A stretch of DNA of 46,809 nt, from positions 1 to 46,809 of the forward strand of contig CAIKDP010000307.1 in the NCBI GenBank assembly GCA_903826205.1, read 5' to 3'. Both the position numbers and the translations under genes were made by a program. Below the pieces are notes generated by a model. It was not told the DNA's origin and made no database searches. It worked only from the letters and a program-made list of their open reading frames with translations. Positions 35,374 through 44,716 of the stretch are shown in pieces. The stretch comes from Akkermansiaceae bacterium (GTDB lineage: Bacteria; Verrucomicrobiota; Verrucomicrobiia; Verrucomicrobiales; Akkermansiaceae). The first letter of the stretch is position 1, and the number at the start of each line of letters is the position of its first letter.

Positions 35374-36516
35374 ATGACCACAAGTCCTCTTAAAATTGGT
35401 TTCATCGGTGGCGGACTCGACTCCGCTGTTGGCAATGCCCATCAGATCGCATGCCAGATGGATCACCGCTGGGTGCTGGAGGCGGGATGCTTCAGCGCGC
35501 ATGACACCATCAACCGCCAAACGGCCACCCAATGGGGCCTGGATCCATCCCGGCTGTATACCGAATGGCAGGAATTATTGCGCGGGGAAAAGGGCCGGTT
35601 GGATGCGCTCTGCCTGCTGACCCCCACACCGCTGCATGCGGCCATGGCCATTGCGGCGTTGGATCATGGCTTTGCCGTCATTTGCGAAAAGGCCATGGCC
35701 ACTTCAAGCAGGGAAGCAGCGGAAATATGTGCCGCAATTGAAGCTAACAAGGGGTTTTTCGCGGTGACCTACAACTACACCGGCTATCCCATGTTGCGCG
35801 AACTCAGGCAGATGATCGCTGCGGGCAAACTGGGAAAACTCCACCTCGTGCAGATCGAAATGCCGCAGGAAGGGTTTGCCCGGCTCAGTCAACTTGACCA
35901 ACCACCCCAACCCCAGGCCTGGCGCCTGCAAGATGGCGCCATTCCCTCCATCTGCCTTGACCTCGGGGTTCATCTCCATCAGATGATCTATTTTCTAAGC
36001 GGCCAAAAGCCGCTCCAGGTGATTGCCGACCAGGCGAGCTATGGCTTTTTCAACAACATCAAGGACAACGTCATGTGCCTGGCGCGTTACACCGGCAACC
36101 TCCGCAGCCAGATTTGGTATAGCAAAATGGCCCTCGGTCATCGCAACGGCCTGCGCGTCAGGGCCTATGGTGAGAAGGGCAGCGCGGAATGGTTCCAACT
36201 GCAACCCGAGGACTTGGTTTTCAATGATGTCCATGGCAGGAGGGAAATCATCGATCGCGCGTCCGGCGTGGAACTGGCCGACCAGCAGCGCTACAACCGG
36301 TTCAAGTCCGGACATCCGGCGGGGTTTATCGAGGCCTATGCCAACCATTATCACGATCTGGCGGATAGTTTGTTGGAGTATAAACAAACGGGCCGCTACA
36401 CATCACCCTGGGTATTCCCGGCCAGCGTGGCAAAAGAGGGCTTGGAGATGCTGGAGGCCATGGCTCTCTCGGCTCAAGGCAATTGCTGGCAAACCGTTGC
36501 CACCACCATGGTTTGA
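35374..36516 (+). CDS. Gfo/Idh/MocA family sugar dehydrogenase
   Basis: This is 380 residues. The N-terminal NAD(P)-binding fold begins KIGFIGGG (about 7-14). CEKAMA at 104-109 takes the place of the usual CEKP, keeping the catalytic-site Lys region. DLGVHLHQM at about 196-204 has the His expected in the active site. The C-terminal domain is beta-rich as in the family. It probably oxidises or reduces a nucleotide sugar or free sugar in the glycan pathway. It follows the ATP-grasp gene by 47 bases, and a short gap precedes the FkbM gene. Confidence 0.8.
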   Translation: MTTSPLKIGFIGGGLDSAVGNAHQIACQMDHRWVLEAGCFSAHDTINRQTATQWGLDPSRLYTEWQELLRGEKGRLDALCLLTPTPLHAAMAIAALDHGFAVICEKAMATSSREAAEICAAIEANKGFFAVTYNYTGYPMLRELRQMIAAGKLGKLHLVQIEMPQEGFARLSQLDQPPQPQAWRLQDGAIPSICLDLGVHLHQMIYFLSGQKPLQVIADQASYGFFNNIKDNVMCLARYTGNLRSQIWYSKMALGHRNGLRVRAYGEKGSAEWFQLQPEDLVFNDVHGRREIIDRASGVELADQQRYNRFKSGHPAGFIEAYANHYHDLADSLLEYKQTGRYTSPWVFPASVAKEGLEMLEAMALSAQGNCWQTVATTMV

Positions 36517-36534
36517 ACATCAGACACACCTATC

Positions 36535-37611
36535 ATGCTAACCCTGCACCCGGAAAGACATGACCCGCTCGCGGCGGAATTCTGCGCCCGCTTCCTAAGC
36601 CGGACGTCCGCGCCGCGCTATGTCCTGGGACGCAACTCGTATGCCGCCAGTATCGCCAAGTGTGTCGAGATCGATGGCTTTATCGACGACTTCACCCATG
36701 ACACCGGATTCCTGGGCAAGCCGATTCTCAAAATGGATCAGGTGCCGCGTGGCAGCCTGGTGGTCTCAGCCGTCATCTTCGTGGTGCCTCTGACCGCACT
36801 CGCCAATCTGACATCACACGGCCTGCTCGGCCTGGATTATTTCAAATTCAAAAATTATTCCGGGTTGCCACTGCCGGACATCGGCTTCCTAACCGATTCC
36901 AGGGAGGACATTGAAACGCACCTCCCAATCTATCAATCGCTTCATGAGCGCATGGAGGATGCGGAATCCAGGCGCGTGCTTGAGCACCTCTTGAATTTCC
37001 GGTATTCAGGGGATCTGACCCACATGCTTGGCTTCGAGAATGCACAGGACCGGCAGTATTTCGAGGGTTTTCTTGATTTGCAGCCGGGCGATGTGTTTGT
37101 CGATGCTGGCGGATTCGACGGGCAAACGACCGCCGATTTCATCAGGAACTGTCCGGACTACGGGGCCGTTCACCTCTTTGAACCGGATCTAGCCAACCTT
37201 GCCCTGGCCCGCAGCAACCTGTCGCTCCAGCGCGACATCCATTTCCACGCGCTTGGCTTGGCCGAATCCAACAAAACGCTGCGTTTCAGTTCGGGTGGCG
37301 GCTCCGCGAGCATGGTGAGTGAGACCGGCGATGTTATAATATCCGTGGCTGCCATCGACAACGTGGTCGCGGAGCCCGTCTCGCTGATCAAGATGGACAT
37401 CGAAGGCGCGGAAGGCGCGGCGTTGACGGGAGCCAGGGCGCATATATTGCAGGATCATCCCAAGCTGGCCATTTGCTGTTATCACAAATTCGATGATCTC
37501 TGGAAAATCCCGGAGCAAGTCCTCGCCATGCGCGACGATTACTCGGTATATTTGCGGCATTACACCGAGGGGCTGCATGAAACTGTTGTCTATTTCATCC
37601 CGCGCGGATGA
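36535..37611 (+). CDS. FkbM-family methyltransferase with N-terminal extra domain
   Basis: This is 358 residues. The C-terminal half is FkbM-type: VFVDAGGFDGQTTADFI (about 186-202) for SAM binding, HLFEPDLANLALA, and IKMDIEGAEGAAL (about 285-297). The first 150 residues form a separate domain with RYVLGRNSYAASIAKCVEIDG, as seen in sugar-linked FkbM proteins where it may bind a nucleotide sugar. It probably methylates a sugar hydroxyl. It begins 18 bases after the dehydrogenase. Confidence 0.78.
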   Translation: MLTLHPERHDPLAAEFCARFLSRTSAPRYVLGRNSYAASIAKCVEIDGFIDDFTHDTGFLGKPILKMDQVPRGSLVVSAVIFVVPLTALANLTSHGLLGLDYFKFKNYSGLPLPDIGFLTDSREDIETHLPIYQSLHERMEDAESRRVLEHLLNFRYSGDLTHMLGFENAQDRQYFEGFLDLQPGDVFVDAGGFDGQTTADFIRNCPDYGAVHLFEPDLANLALARSNLSLQRDIHFHALGLAESNKTLRFSSGGGSASMVSETGDVIISVAAIDNVVAEPVSLIKMDIEGAEGAALTGARAHILQDHPKLAICCYHKFDDLWKIPEQVLAMRDDYSVYLRHYTEGLHETVVYFIPRG

Positions 37612-37657
37612 AACGCTGTTCCAAACACTGGCATGAGATATGGGTATTGACACCACC

Positions 37658-38797
37658 ATGAACATCACCATCCCCTTCAATCGCTCCTCGCTCTGTGGCC
37701 GCGAGCTGGAATACATTTTCCAGACAATCACCATCGGGCAGATCGCAGGTGATCAGACATTTTCCAAGAAATGTCAGGCACTATTGGAACAAACGCTCGG
37801 GGTGCCGCGCGCACTGGTCACCACTTCCTGCACCCACGCGCTGGAAATGACGGCCCTGTTGCTGGATGTCCAACCGGGCGATGAGGTGATCGTGCCTTCC
37901 TTCACCTTTGTCTCCACGGTCAATGCCTTCGTGCTGCGCGGGGCAAGGCCGGTGTTTTGCGACGTGCGGCCTGACACCCTGAATCTGGATGAATCCATGT
38001 TGGAGGCTCTCATCACCCCGCATACCAAGGCCATTGTCCTGGTGCATTACGCCGGGGTTGGCTGCGAATTGGATCCCATCATGGAGATTGCCCGACGCCA
38101 TGGTGTCGCCGTGGTGGAGGACAATGCCCACGGATTGTTTGGCAAATACAAGGGCCGCTGGCTCGGTTCCTTCGGCAACCTCGCCGCCCAGAGTTTTCAC
38201 GAAACCAAAAATATCACCTGCGGCGAAGGCGGCGCCATCTTGATAAACGACGCACGCTTCGTCGATCGCGCGGAAATCATTCGCGAAAAAGGCACCAACC
38301 GCAGCCGGTTTTTCCGCGGCCAGGTGGACAAGTATTCATGGGTTGACATCGGATCCAGCTACTTGATGAGCGACGTGCTGGCGGCATTCCTCTACGCACA
38401 ACTCGAGGTCTGGCAGACAATCCAGGCCAAACGCCGCAGCATCTGGCAGCGCTACCATGCGGAACTTGCCGCGTGGTGCCTGCGCAATGGCGTGCGACAG
38501 CCTTTCATACCGGACCATTGCGAGCAGGCATTTCACATGTATTATCTGCTGCTGCCGTCGCCCCGGGCACGCACGGCCCTGATCGCCCACCTCATGGCCT
38601 CCGGCATTCTGGCGGTGTTTCATTATCTGCCGCTTCATTTGTCGGAGTTTGCCGCCCGCTGGGATGGCAGGCACCATGACTGCCCGGTAACCGAAACCGT
38701 GAGCGACCTCTTGCTGCGCTTGCCGTTCTACAATTCCCTGGCTGAAACTGAGCAGGAGCGCGTGATCGAAGCCATCCTGGCTTTCCAATGTGAGTGA
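37658..38797 (+). CDS. wecE: dTDP-4-oxo-6-deoxyhexose transaminase (WecE/RffA-like)
   Basis: This is 379 residues from the ATG at 37658, near the length of E. coli WecE (376); an ATG at 37640 adds six residues. PLP-dependent DegT/AryC1/StrS enzyme: PGDEVIVPSFTFVSTVNAFV, VEDNAHG, the PLP Lys at 184 in SFHETKN, and the WecE-type block EKGTNRSRFFRGQVDKYSWV. It closely tracks E. coli WecE (recalled), which makes TDP-4-amino-4,6-dideoxygalactose for ECA. EDNAHG replaces the more usual EDAAQG. The other TDP-sugar genes (RmlA/B) are not in this window. Confidence 0.88.
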   Translation: MNITIPFNRSSLCGRELEYIFQTITIGQIAGDQTFSKKCQALLEQTLGVPRALVTTSCTHALEMTALLLDVQPGDEVIVPSFTFVSTVNAFVLRGARPVFCDVRPDTLNLDESMLEALITPHTKAIVLVHYAGVGCELDPIMEIARRHGVAVVEDNAHGLFGKYKGRWLGSFGNLAAQSFHETKNITCGEGGAILINDARFVDRAEIIREKGTNRSRFFRGQVDKYSWVDIGSSYLMSDVLAAFLYAQLEVWQTIQAKRRSIWQRYHAELAAWCLRNGVRQPFIPDHCEQAFHMYYLLLPSPRARTALIAHLMASGILAVFHYLPLHLSEFAARWDGRHHDCPVTETVSDLLLRLPFYNSLAETEQERVIEAILAFQCE

Positions 38798-38854
38798 GCC
38801 AGCCCGACAACCTGGAGCCCACACACCGCCAGATTATTGATAGACCCCTCTCTG

Positions 38855-40921
38855 ATGGATAACCAACCGTTCCATCCGCAACCGGACGCCGCGCCGTGTC
38901 GCAATCGGCAAACGAGGGCAAGGGCGGCCGTCTCGCTCCTGGTGTTACTCGTGGGAATTACGCTCTCCGTATGTTATGCCTACTATACCATCTTCTCGAT
39001 GTTCGGCTTGGGCCCGCCTGTGGACGACGAGGGGTTTATACTCATTTCCCACAAATTCTTCTTCCATGGGGGCGCGCTTTACGATGACGTCTTCTCTTGC
39101 TACCAACCCTTTTTCCATGTCTTCAACTGGCTGGTCTTCGTCCCCACTGGCATTCCCCTTTGCCACGACAATATCAGGATACTAACAATCGCGCTGTGGC
39201 TGGCGGGCGCCATGCTCAATACCACGATTGCCTATAAGCTCACCTCCAGCAGGCTACTGGCCTTGCTGGCCCTGATTCTGAGCGTCCACCATCTCAGGGC
39301 ATTCTCAGGCGCACCCGGTCACCCGGAGTCACTCGCCTATGTTTTGGTTGCGGCGACCGTAGCGTTGTTTGTGTTTATGGATCGGCTTCCACGAGCCGTC
39401 TTCGCGCTTGCCTTGGGGGGCATCCTCGGCTTGTTGCTTTTGACCAAGATCAACGTGGGTGTCTACGTGCTCCTGCCGAGCGTCATGGTACTCGCGGCAG
39501 GAACCGGCGGAGTCTTCCCTGTCCGACTCCAAGCGGCACTCGGCGCGGCCATGATCGCTTTGCCAGTGGCACTCATGCACTCACGCTTGACACAGCTTGC
39601 CATGTCAATCCCCAGCGTCCTTATCCTTGGATTGCTGGTGTGTTGCGTCGTGGCCGCGTTCATGACCCGGTCGGAACAAGCCGTCCCGCGCGTGCTGGGG
39701 TTGGCGGGATGTGCCGCCGTTACTCTGGTGTGGTTCCAACCCTACGGGTTCCCCCTCTTCTACTTCACCGCACTCGTGACCCTATCCATAGCCGGCGTGG
39801 TCCTGAGCGTGCGGGCCAACCGGCCGGGACTTGGGATGGAGCGTCGTACATGGATGTTGGCAACGCTCTGTGGCGTGGCGACCATGGCCGCGGTCATCCT
39901 GGTGGTCGTACTGCGCGGAACATCCATGCACGGCTTGTTAAACGGCCTGTTCTTGGGCGCACTCACACAGTCCTCCATCTACTTTGCCCCATGCCACGCG
40001 AATGCAGGTGGCGTGCTCCTTGCTCTTGGCGGCCTTGCAGGCTGCTGTGGGTTTCTATGGGCGCAAAAGTCATTCACCGACTGCCGCTCATTTCATCTCA
40101 CTCTGGCCCTCACAAAAATTCTGTTCGGTGTCGTTGTGCTCGCATATTTCAGCCCCCTGAGGTCGGCCATTCCGCTTCAAGAGAAACTTCCGGCATTCTG
40201 GGCACTCCCGTTGGTTTGGTTGGTGGCCGTCCCGGCGGCAGCCAATCCCGCACATCACATGGCGCGACTCGCCCTCATGACCACAGCCGTCATGCAATCC
40301 CTCGTCGCCTATCCAGTACCACACAGCCAGCTTGTCTTTGCGACCGCCCTGCTGCCGGTGATCGGCACCGTGTGCTTGGCGGATGCGCTTCAAGCACTCA
40401 TGCCCCGCATGTCAGATATCATCTCATTGCGTTGGCTACCCAATGCAGCCGGCGGAATCGTGGCTTTCTCCATCCTCTACGGGTTCGCCATCCTGACACT
40501 GCAAGCACGCTGGGATTACCTCTCATACACACCACTCGATCTGCCCGGGGCCTCACGCATCCGCCTGCCATGCGATGAAGTCAGCCTGTACCATGAGTTG
40601 GTCAACTCGCTCGCCCGTCCCGAGGTTGAAACCTTTCTCACGCTCCCGGGTTTCAACAGCCTCTATTTCTGGGCGCGGAAGGAGCCACCCACCGGCTTGA
40701 ATTTCACCGCATGGATGTTCTCGTTGGATGAACACAGCCAGCAACGCATTTGGGATGCTGCAAGCCAACACCGCGGCGTGATGGCGGTGCGGAATCGCCG
40801 ACTGGCTGAAATCTGGACTCAGGGCCGTCCCTTCGATCATCTCCCGTTGGTCAGGGCCATCAATGAAAACTTTCAAACCGTCAAGGTCATCGGCAGATAT
40901 GAACTGATGATGCGACGCTGA
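38855..40921 (+). CDS. Large polytopic membrane protein, GT-C-like
   Basis: This is 688 residues from the ATG at 38855; a TTG at 38837 in frame is possible. A first membrane helix is followed by PPVDDEGFILISHKFFF, an acidic loop where GT-C enzymes have their catalytic Asp/Glu. About 14 further membrane segments reach residue 570, then a C-terminal soluble domain (about 580-688). It likely transfers a sugar from a polyprenyl carrier in the periplasm, perhaps with the GT2 enzyme encoded next. No closer family assignment is possible. Confidence 0.65.
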   Translation: MDNQPFHPQPDAAPCRNRQTRARAAVSLLVLLVGITLSVCYAYYTIFSMFGLGPPVDDEGFILISHKFFFHGGALYDDVFSCYQPFFHVFNWLVFVPTGIPLCHDNIRILTIALWLAGAMLNTTIAYKLTSSRLLALLALILSVHHLRAFSGAPGHPESLAYVLVAATVALFVFMDRLPRAVFALALGGILGLLLLTKINVGVYVLLPSVMVLAAGTGGVFPVRLQAALGAAMIALPVALMHSRLTQLAMSIPSVLILGLLVCCVVAAFMTRSEQAVPRVLGLAGCAAVTLVWFQPYGFPLFYFTALVTLSIAGVVLSVRANRPGLGMERRTWMLATLCGVATMAAVILVVVLRGTSMHGLLNGLFLGALTQSSIYFAPCHANAGGVLLALGGLAGCCGFLWAQKSFTDCRSFHLTLALTKILFGVVVLAYFSPLRSAIPLQEKLPAFWALPLVWLVAVPAAANPAHHMARLALMTTAVMQSLVAYPVPHSQLVFATALLPVIGTVCLADALQALMPRMSDIISLRWLPNAAGGIVAFSILYGFAILTLQARWDYLSYTPLDLPGASRIRLPCDEVSLYHELVNSLARPEVETFLTLPGFNSLYFWARKEPPTGLNFTAWMFSLDEHSQQRIWDAASQHRGVMAVRNRRLAEIWTQGRPFDHLPLVRAINENFQTVKVIGRYELMMRR

Positions 40922-40934
40922 GCGCACGTTTGGC

Positions 40935-40942
40935 AGGAAGGA
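40935..40942 (+). promoter_or_regulatory. Strong ribosome binding site for the GT2 gene at 40950
   Basis: AGGAAGGA lies seven bases before the ATG. It is one of the few clear Shine-Dalgarno sites here, where most genes are coupled by overlap or have A-rich leaders. Confidence 0.6.
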
Positions 40943-40949
40943 ATCATAT

Positions 40950-41948
40950 ATGACAAGACGACCCGTGGTGCCCCCCCCTTTGATCTCAGTTGTAGCGCCC
41001 GTCTATAACGAAGCCGCCATTTTGCCCACCTTCGTAACGGAGATAGAGCAAGCCCTCACGGCGCTCTCTCCCAAAATCATCTGGGAAATTGTCCTGGTCG
41101 ACGATGGAAGCACCGATGGCACTGAAGAATTGCTCGACGAGCTTGCCAGCAAGTCCACTGGCAGCTTGAAGATCATCCACCTCTGCCGCAACTTCGGGCA
41201 TGGTCCTGCGATTTCCGCTGGCCTCGACAATGCCCGCGGCGCAGCCGTCATCCTGATGGACTCCGACCTCCAGGACGACCCCGCCGCCTTCCGCGCATTT
41301 CTGGAAAATTGGCTCGATGGCTATGATGCGGTTTACGCGATTCGGACTTCACGCCGGGAATCCCTGCCGGTCCGCATGGCCATAGCCGGATTCTACCGCC
41401 TGGTGCAAGCCATCAGCGACATCACCATCCCTCGCAATGCCGGCACATTCTCGCTGATGGACAGGCGACTCGTCGATGTGCTCCGCTCCATGCCCGAACG
41501 CAATCGCTTTCTGCCCGGATTGCGCGCATGGGCGGGTTTCAGACAGACCGGCGTGCCGGTGTCGCGCCGGGCCCGGCACGACCGGCGTTCGCGCGTTGGC
41601 CTTCGTGGCTTATGGCGGCTGTCAATGAATGCCGTCTTTTCGTTCTCCTATTTTCCCATATTCATTTTTCGGGCCCTCGGCGGGCTTGCCCTGCTCTGCT
41701 GTTTCGCCCTTGCCATATTCGTCCTCTATCAAAAACTCCGTTCGGGCAATCCTCTATCCGCTCTAACGTCGCAGATGTTCACTATCCTCCTGTTCAGCGG
41801 AATCAACCTTGTCGGCATCGGCGTGATCGGGGAATACGTCGCGCGCATTTATGATGAACTCAAGGCCCGTCCCGGCTATATCATCAATCGCATCAAGGAG
41901 GCTGCTCCCGCTGTGGACACGCCGGATCACACGCCAACCCCGCCATAG
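40950..41948 (+). CDS. GT2 polyprenyl-phosphate glycosyltransferase (GtrB/ArnC-like)
   Basis: This is 332 residues. Family 2 fold with SVVAPVYNEAAILP, VDDGSTDGT, the metal-binding DSD at 104-106 in LMDSDLQDD, and RNFGHGPAISAGLDNA. Two C-terminal membrane helices (about 232-258 and 270-292) precede the EYVARIYDELKARPGYI tail typical of GtrB and ArnC. It would make polyprenyl-phosphate-sugar at the inner membrane, the donor for GT-C enzymes such as that at 38855. It is followed two bases later by a methyltransferase gene. Confidence 0.88.
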   Translation: MTRRPVVPPPLISVVAPVYNEAAILPTFVTEIEQALTALSPKIIWEIVLVDDGSTDGTEELLDELASKSTGSLKIIHLCRNFGHGPAISAGLDNARGAAVILMDSDLQDDPAAFRAFLENWLDGYDAVYAIRTSRRESLPVRMAIAGFYRLVQAISDITIPRNAGTFSLMDRRLVDVLRSMPERNRFLPGLRAWAGFRQTGVPVSRRARHDRRSRVGLRGLWRLSMNAVFSFSYFPIFIFRALGGLALLCCFALAIFVLYQKLRSGNPLSALTSQMFTILLFSGINLVGIGVIGEYVARIYDELKARPGYIINRIKEAAPAVDTPDHTPTPP

Positions 41949-41950
41949 AT

Positions 41951-42700
41951 ATGCAACCTGAAGAATACGACAGGCTGCGGCAGATCGACGAAACCCACTG
42001 GTTCTACCGTGGCAAACGCGACATCGTCAGGTACTGGATCGACCATTACCTCCGGCTGACGCCGGAGGATCTGCTCATCGATGGTGGCGCAGGCACCGGC
42101 ACCTGGGCGGTGGAGATGGCCGCCCGCTGCCGCGTACTGGCCATTGACGATCACGATGAGAGCCTTGCGCTGGCCAGTGCGCGGGTGGCAGCGGCCGGCG
42201 GGCGTATGCTGAAGTCCGGTCTCAATGCCGTTGACCTGCCCAGTGGAGTCGCCACTGCCGTGACTCTCATGGATGTTCTGGAACATCTGGACGACGATGT
42301 GGGCGCGCTGCAAGAGATGATCCGATTGACGCGCCCTGGCGGACTCATCGTCATCACCGTGCCGGCACTGCAGTGGCTTTGGAGTGATTGGGACGTAACC
42401 TTACACCATCGCCGCCGTTACACCCGGCGCAGCCTGCGTCAACTCCTGGAGCAACCCGGTGCGCGCATCCTGAGGTGTTCCTACTTTAATTCGCTGATGC
42501 TGCCGCCCATCGCCTTGGTTCGCTGGTATCGGCGGATGTGGCCTGCAAGCGACGGTGGCAAGCGCGTGGAAGACGCCATTCCCCCGCAACTCCTGAATCG
42601 GATGCTCCACACGCTGATGGTGCGCCCGGCTTGTTGCGGCTTGCTGCCTGCCCCGTTAGGTGTTTCGCTACTCGCGGTGTTGCAACGAATTCCCGACTGA
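41951..42700 (+). CDS. SAM-dependent methyltransferase (type 11)
   Basis: This is 249 residues. The class I fold has LIDGGAGTGTWAVEMA as the SAM motif, VTLMDVLEHLDDDVGAL, and RPGGLIVITVPALQWLW. RRRYTRRSLRQLLE is shared with the methyltransferase at 31157, so the two are related. The N-terminal HWFYRGKRDI is common in sugar-locus members. It starts two bases after the GT2 gene. The substrate is unknown and likely a glycan or lipid-linked sugar. Confidence 0.8.
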   Translation: MQPEEYDRLRQIDETHWFYRGKRDIVRYWIDHYLRLTPEDLLIDGGAGTGTWAVEMAARCRVLAIDDHDESLALASARVAAAGGRMLKSGLNAVDLPSGVATAVTLMDVLEHLDDDVGALQEMIRLTRPGGLIVITVPALQWLWSDWDVTLHHRRRYTRRSLRQLLEQPGARILRCSYFNSLMLPPIALVRWYRRMWPASDGGKRVEDAIPPQLLNRMLHTLMVRPACCGLLPAPLGVSLLAVLQRIPD

Positions 42701-42716
42701 ACCCTTGGCTTACCTC

Positions 42717-43850
42717 ATGAATCGCTCTCGCACTTCAGCACCCCGGAGCCACGCCACTGAAAACGCAGGCGCTTGCAGGTGGTGGCGCATCGTCCTTTGG
42801 GATCTGCTCATCACGGCGGCGTGGGCGGTGCTGCGGACGCGCGTCTGCATGCCGCCACATGGCACGCTCGAACATTTTTCGGCGTTCAACGCACCGATGC
42901 CATTCGCAGCCCGCCTGCTGGCGCCATGTCTCGCATGGCCGCTGCATGCCAGCGCTTGGCTAACGGGTCGGCAGGCGTATATGCTGATCGATGCGCTCGG
43001 GTTCTTGGCATTTCTATCCGGCGTCCGCTACGCGTTGCGCGCGCTGGTCCCCTCGCCGATGGCGTGGCTCGGCTCCCTGGCGATTCCCCTGATGCTCGCA
43101 CCCGCCATCTTCATCGCGGCGGAATATCCGACCATCTTTTTCCCATATGACATGACATCCATTGCCTTCATTGCCTGGGGCCTTGGGTTTGCGCTGCGCC
43201 GCAAGGCTGCGGCACTTGTCATGTTGCTGCCATTCGCCACGCTCAACCGGGAAACCGCGATCCTGCTGCCAGTGGCATGGATCCTCCTGTGGTGGGACCG
43301 TCTGCCCGCCGCCGCCTTTGTCAAGACCACGGCCATGGTCTCGCTTGCCTACGTGATCCCGCGCATGCTCGCGCTTTATCTCACCCGCGACCATCCCAAC
43401 TCCTATGGCTCGTCACTCCCGTTGATAGAAAAAGGCCAATGGATCATCGATGAAAACATCGGCTGGCTGATGAACCCGGCCAACGTGGCGCTATGGTGCG
43501 CCCTGCTCGGGTTTGTCCCGCTGCTGCTGATGGCCTTGCACCGTCACTTGCCGGCCGTTAGCAAACGCCTGATTCCCGTGTTGGCCTTCCAACTTGCCGC
43601 GCTGTTTTTTTGCGGCAGAATCGACGAGTCACGCATCTACGCCGAATGGATCGTCATTGCCGGGGTCATCCTGGCCCCGGCGGTCGCGACCGCCTGCGCG
43701 GCACCGCTGGCGCTCGACCCCCATCTCAGCGCCGAGCCACGAGCGGGGCTTGGCGAGGCGGCCGCCTTCGTTGCCAAATACGCCCTCGCGCTCATGTTTG
43801 TGGCCGCGGCCGCAGTCTATGTGACCCTTCATCTCCTCTACACATGTTGA
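42717..43850 (+). CDS. Polytopic membrane protein with NRET motif, unknown
   Basis: This is 377 residues from the ATG at 42717; a frame running upstream into the methyltransferase lacks support. About nine membrane segments are seen. A conserved-looking motif FATLNRETAILLP lies near residue 190; NRE(T) motifs occur in some bacterial membrane proteins of sugar-polymer loci. The first outer loop has HFSAFNAPMPFAARLLAP. It may be a polymerase-like or GT-C-like enzyme. I cannot place it in a family. Confidence 0.55.
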   Translation: MNRSRTSAPRSHATENAGACRWWRIVLWDLLITAAWAVLRTRVCMPPHGTLEHFSAFNAPMPFAARLLAPCLAWPLHASAWLTGRQAYMLIDALGFLAFLSGVRYALRALVPSPMAWLGSLAIPLMLAPAIFIAAEYPTIFFPYDMTSIAFIAWGLGFALRRKAAALVMLLPFATLNRETAILLPVAWILLWWDRLPAAAFVKTTAMVSLAYVIPRMLALYLTRDHPNSYGSSLPLIEKGQWIIDENIGWLMNPANVALWCALLGFVPLLLMALHRHLPAVSKRLIPVLAFQLAALFFCGRIDESRIYAEWIVIAGVILAPAVATACAAPLALDPHLSAEPRAGLGEAAAFVAKYALALMFVAAAAVYVTLHLLYTC

Positions 43851-43888
43851 AGGATGGACACAAACGAGTCTCATGTGGGACCCCTGTC

Positions 43889-44710
43889 ATGATGTGGCCA
43901 CATTTCCTGCGTTGCTTCGCACTTGTCGGTGTCATGGGCGTCACCAGCGCCGGTGCCGCCACGGATCCGGCGTGGACGGCGGAACTCACACCCGCCACCC
44001 TCGGCCCTCACCCCAAGCTCCCACCCATGGCCTTGGATTTTGACCTCAGTTGGAAAGGTACCCTCCATGCCGGCAAGGTGAACCTTGAGTTCGCGCCACG
44101 TGCGGCGAAAAAGTCCGGGGCCTACGTCATCCATTCCATCGGCATGAGCCAGGGGTTTGCCGCAGGCCTGTTCCCCTTTCGCTATGATTTCTGGTCCGAA
44201 CTGCACCTCGACTCACTCACCCCGTGGTATTTCCGGGCGGTTGAAACCGATGCCAAGGAAACCGTGACCACCACCACCCGCTACCAGCCCGCGCGGGTGG
44301 AATCCAACGAATTCTGCCAAAACCTCAAGTCAGGCAAGGCCACGCTGAAATCAGCCGCATTCAAGTTCAACACGGTGCATGACATATTCTCCGCGATGCT
44401 CTTTGTCCGCAGCCAACCGCTCAAGGCCGGCGAGCGCATCACACTCGTGGTGCTCCCGTTCAACACCCCCTATCTGCTGCGCGTCCAATCCAATGGCAGC
44501 GAACTCCACGACGGCCGCAAGGCCATCAACCTCAGCGTCGCCATGCAAAAAATCAACCGCACCACCTTGGAACTGATGCCCTACAAAAAACTCAAACGCA
44601 GCGCCACCCTCTGGCTCAGCGACGATGACAAGCGCATCCCTATCGAAATCCGCGCCGCCGTCTTCATCGGCGATGTCAGAGCCACGCTCACCGACAGCCG
44701 CAAGCTCTAA
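43889..44710 (+). CDS. DUF3108-family exported protein
   Basis: This is 273 residues from the ATG at 43889; a second ATG at 43892 follows directly. A signal peptide ends near SAGAA (about residue 23). The mature part matches the DUF3108 pattern: YDFWSELHLDSLTPWYF, HDIFSAMLFVRSQPLKAGE, and late LWLSDDDKRIPIEI. Such proteins are periplasmic and often near glycan or cell-envelope genes; function unknown. It converges with the aquaporin gene on the other strand, with six bases between the stops. Confidence 0.75.
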   Translation: MMWPHFLRCFALVGVMGVTSAGAATDPAWTAELTPATLGPHPKLPPMALDFDLSWKGTLHAGKVNLEFAPRAAKKSGAYVIHSIGMSQGFAAGLFPFRYDFWSELHLDSLTPWYFRAVETDAKETVTTTTRYQPARVESNEFCQNLKSGKATLKSAAFKFNTVHDIFSAMLFVRSQPLKAGERITLVVLPFNTPYLLRVQSNGSELHDGRKAINLSVAMQKINRTTLELMPYKKLKRSATLWLSDDDKRIPIEIRAAVFIGDVRATLTDSRKL

Positions 44711-44716
44711 CATCAA

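Noticed and set aside
38837..40921. TTG start for the large membrane protein
   Set aside because: The ATG six codons later is a simpler start; nothing supports TTG.
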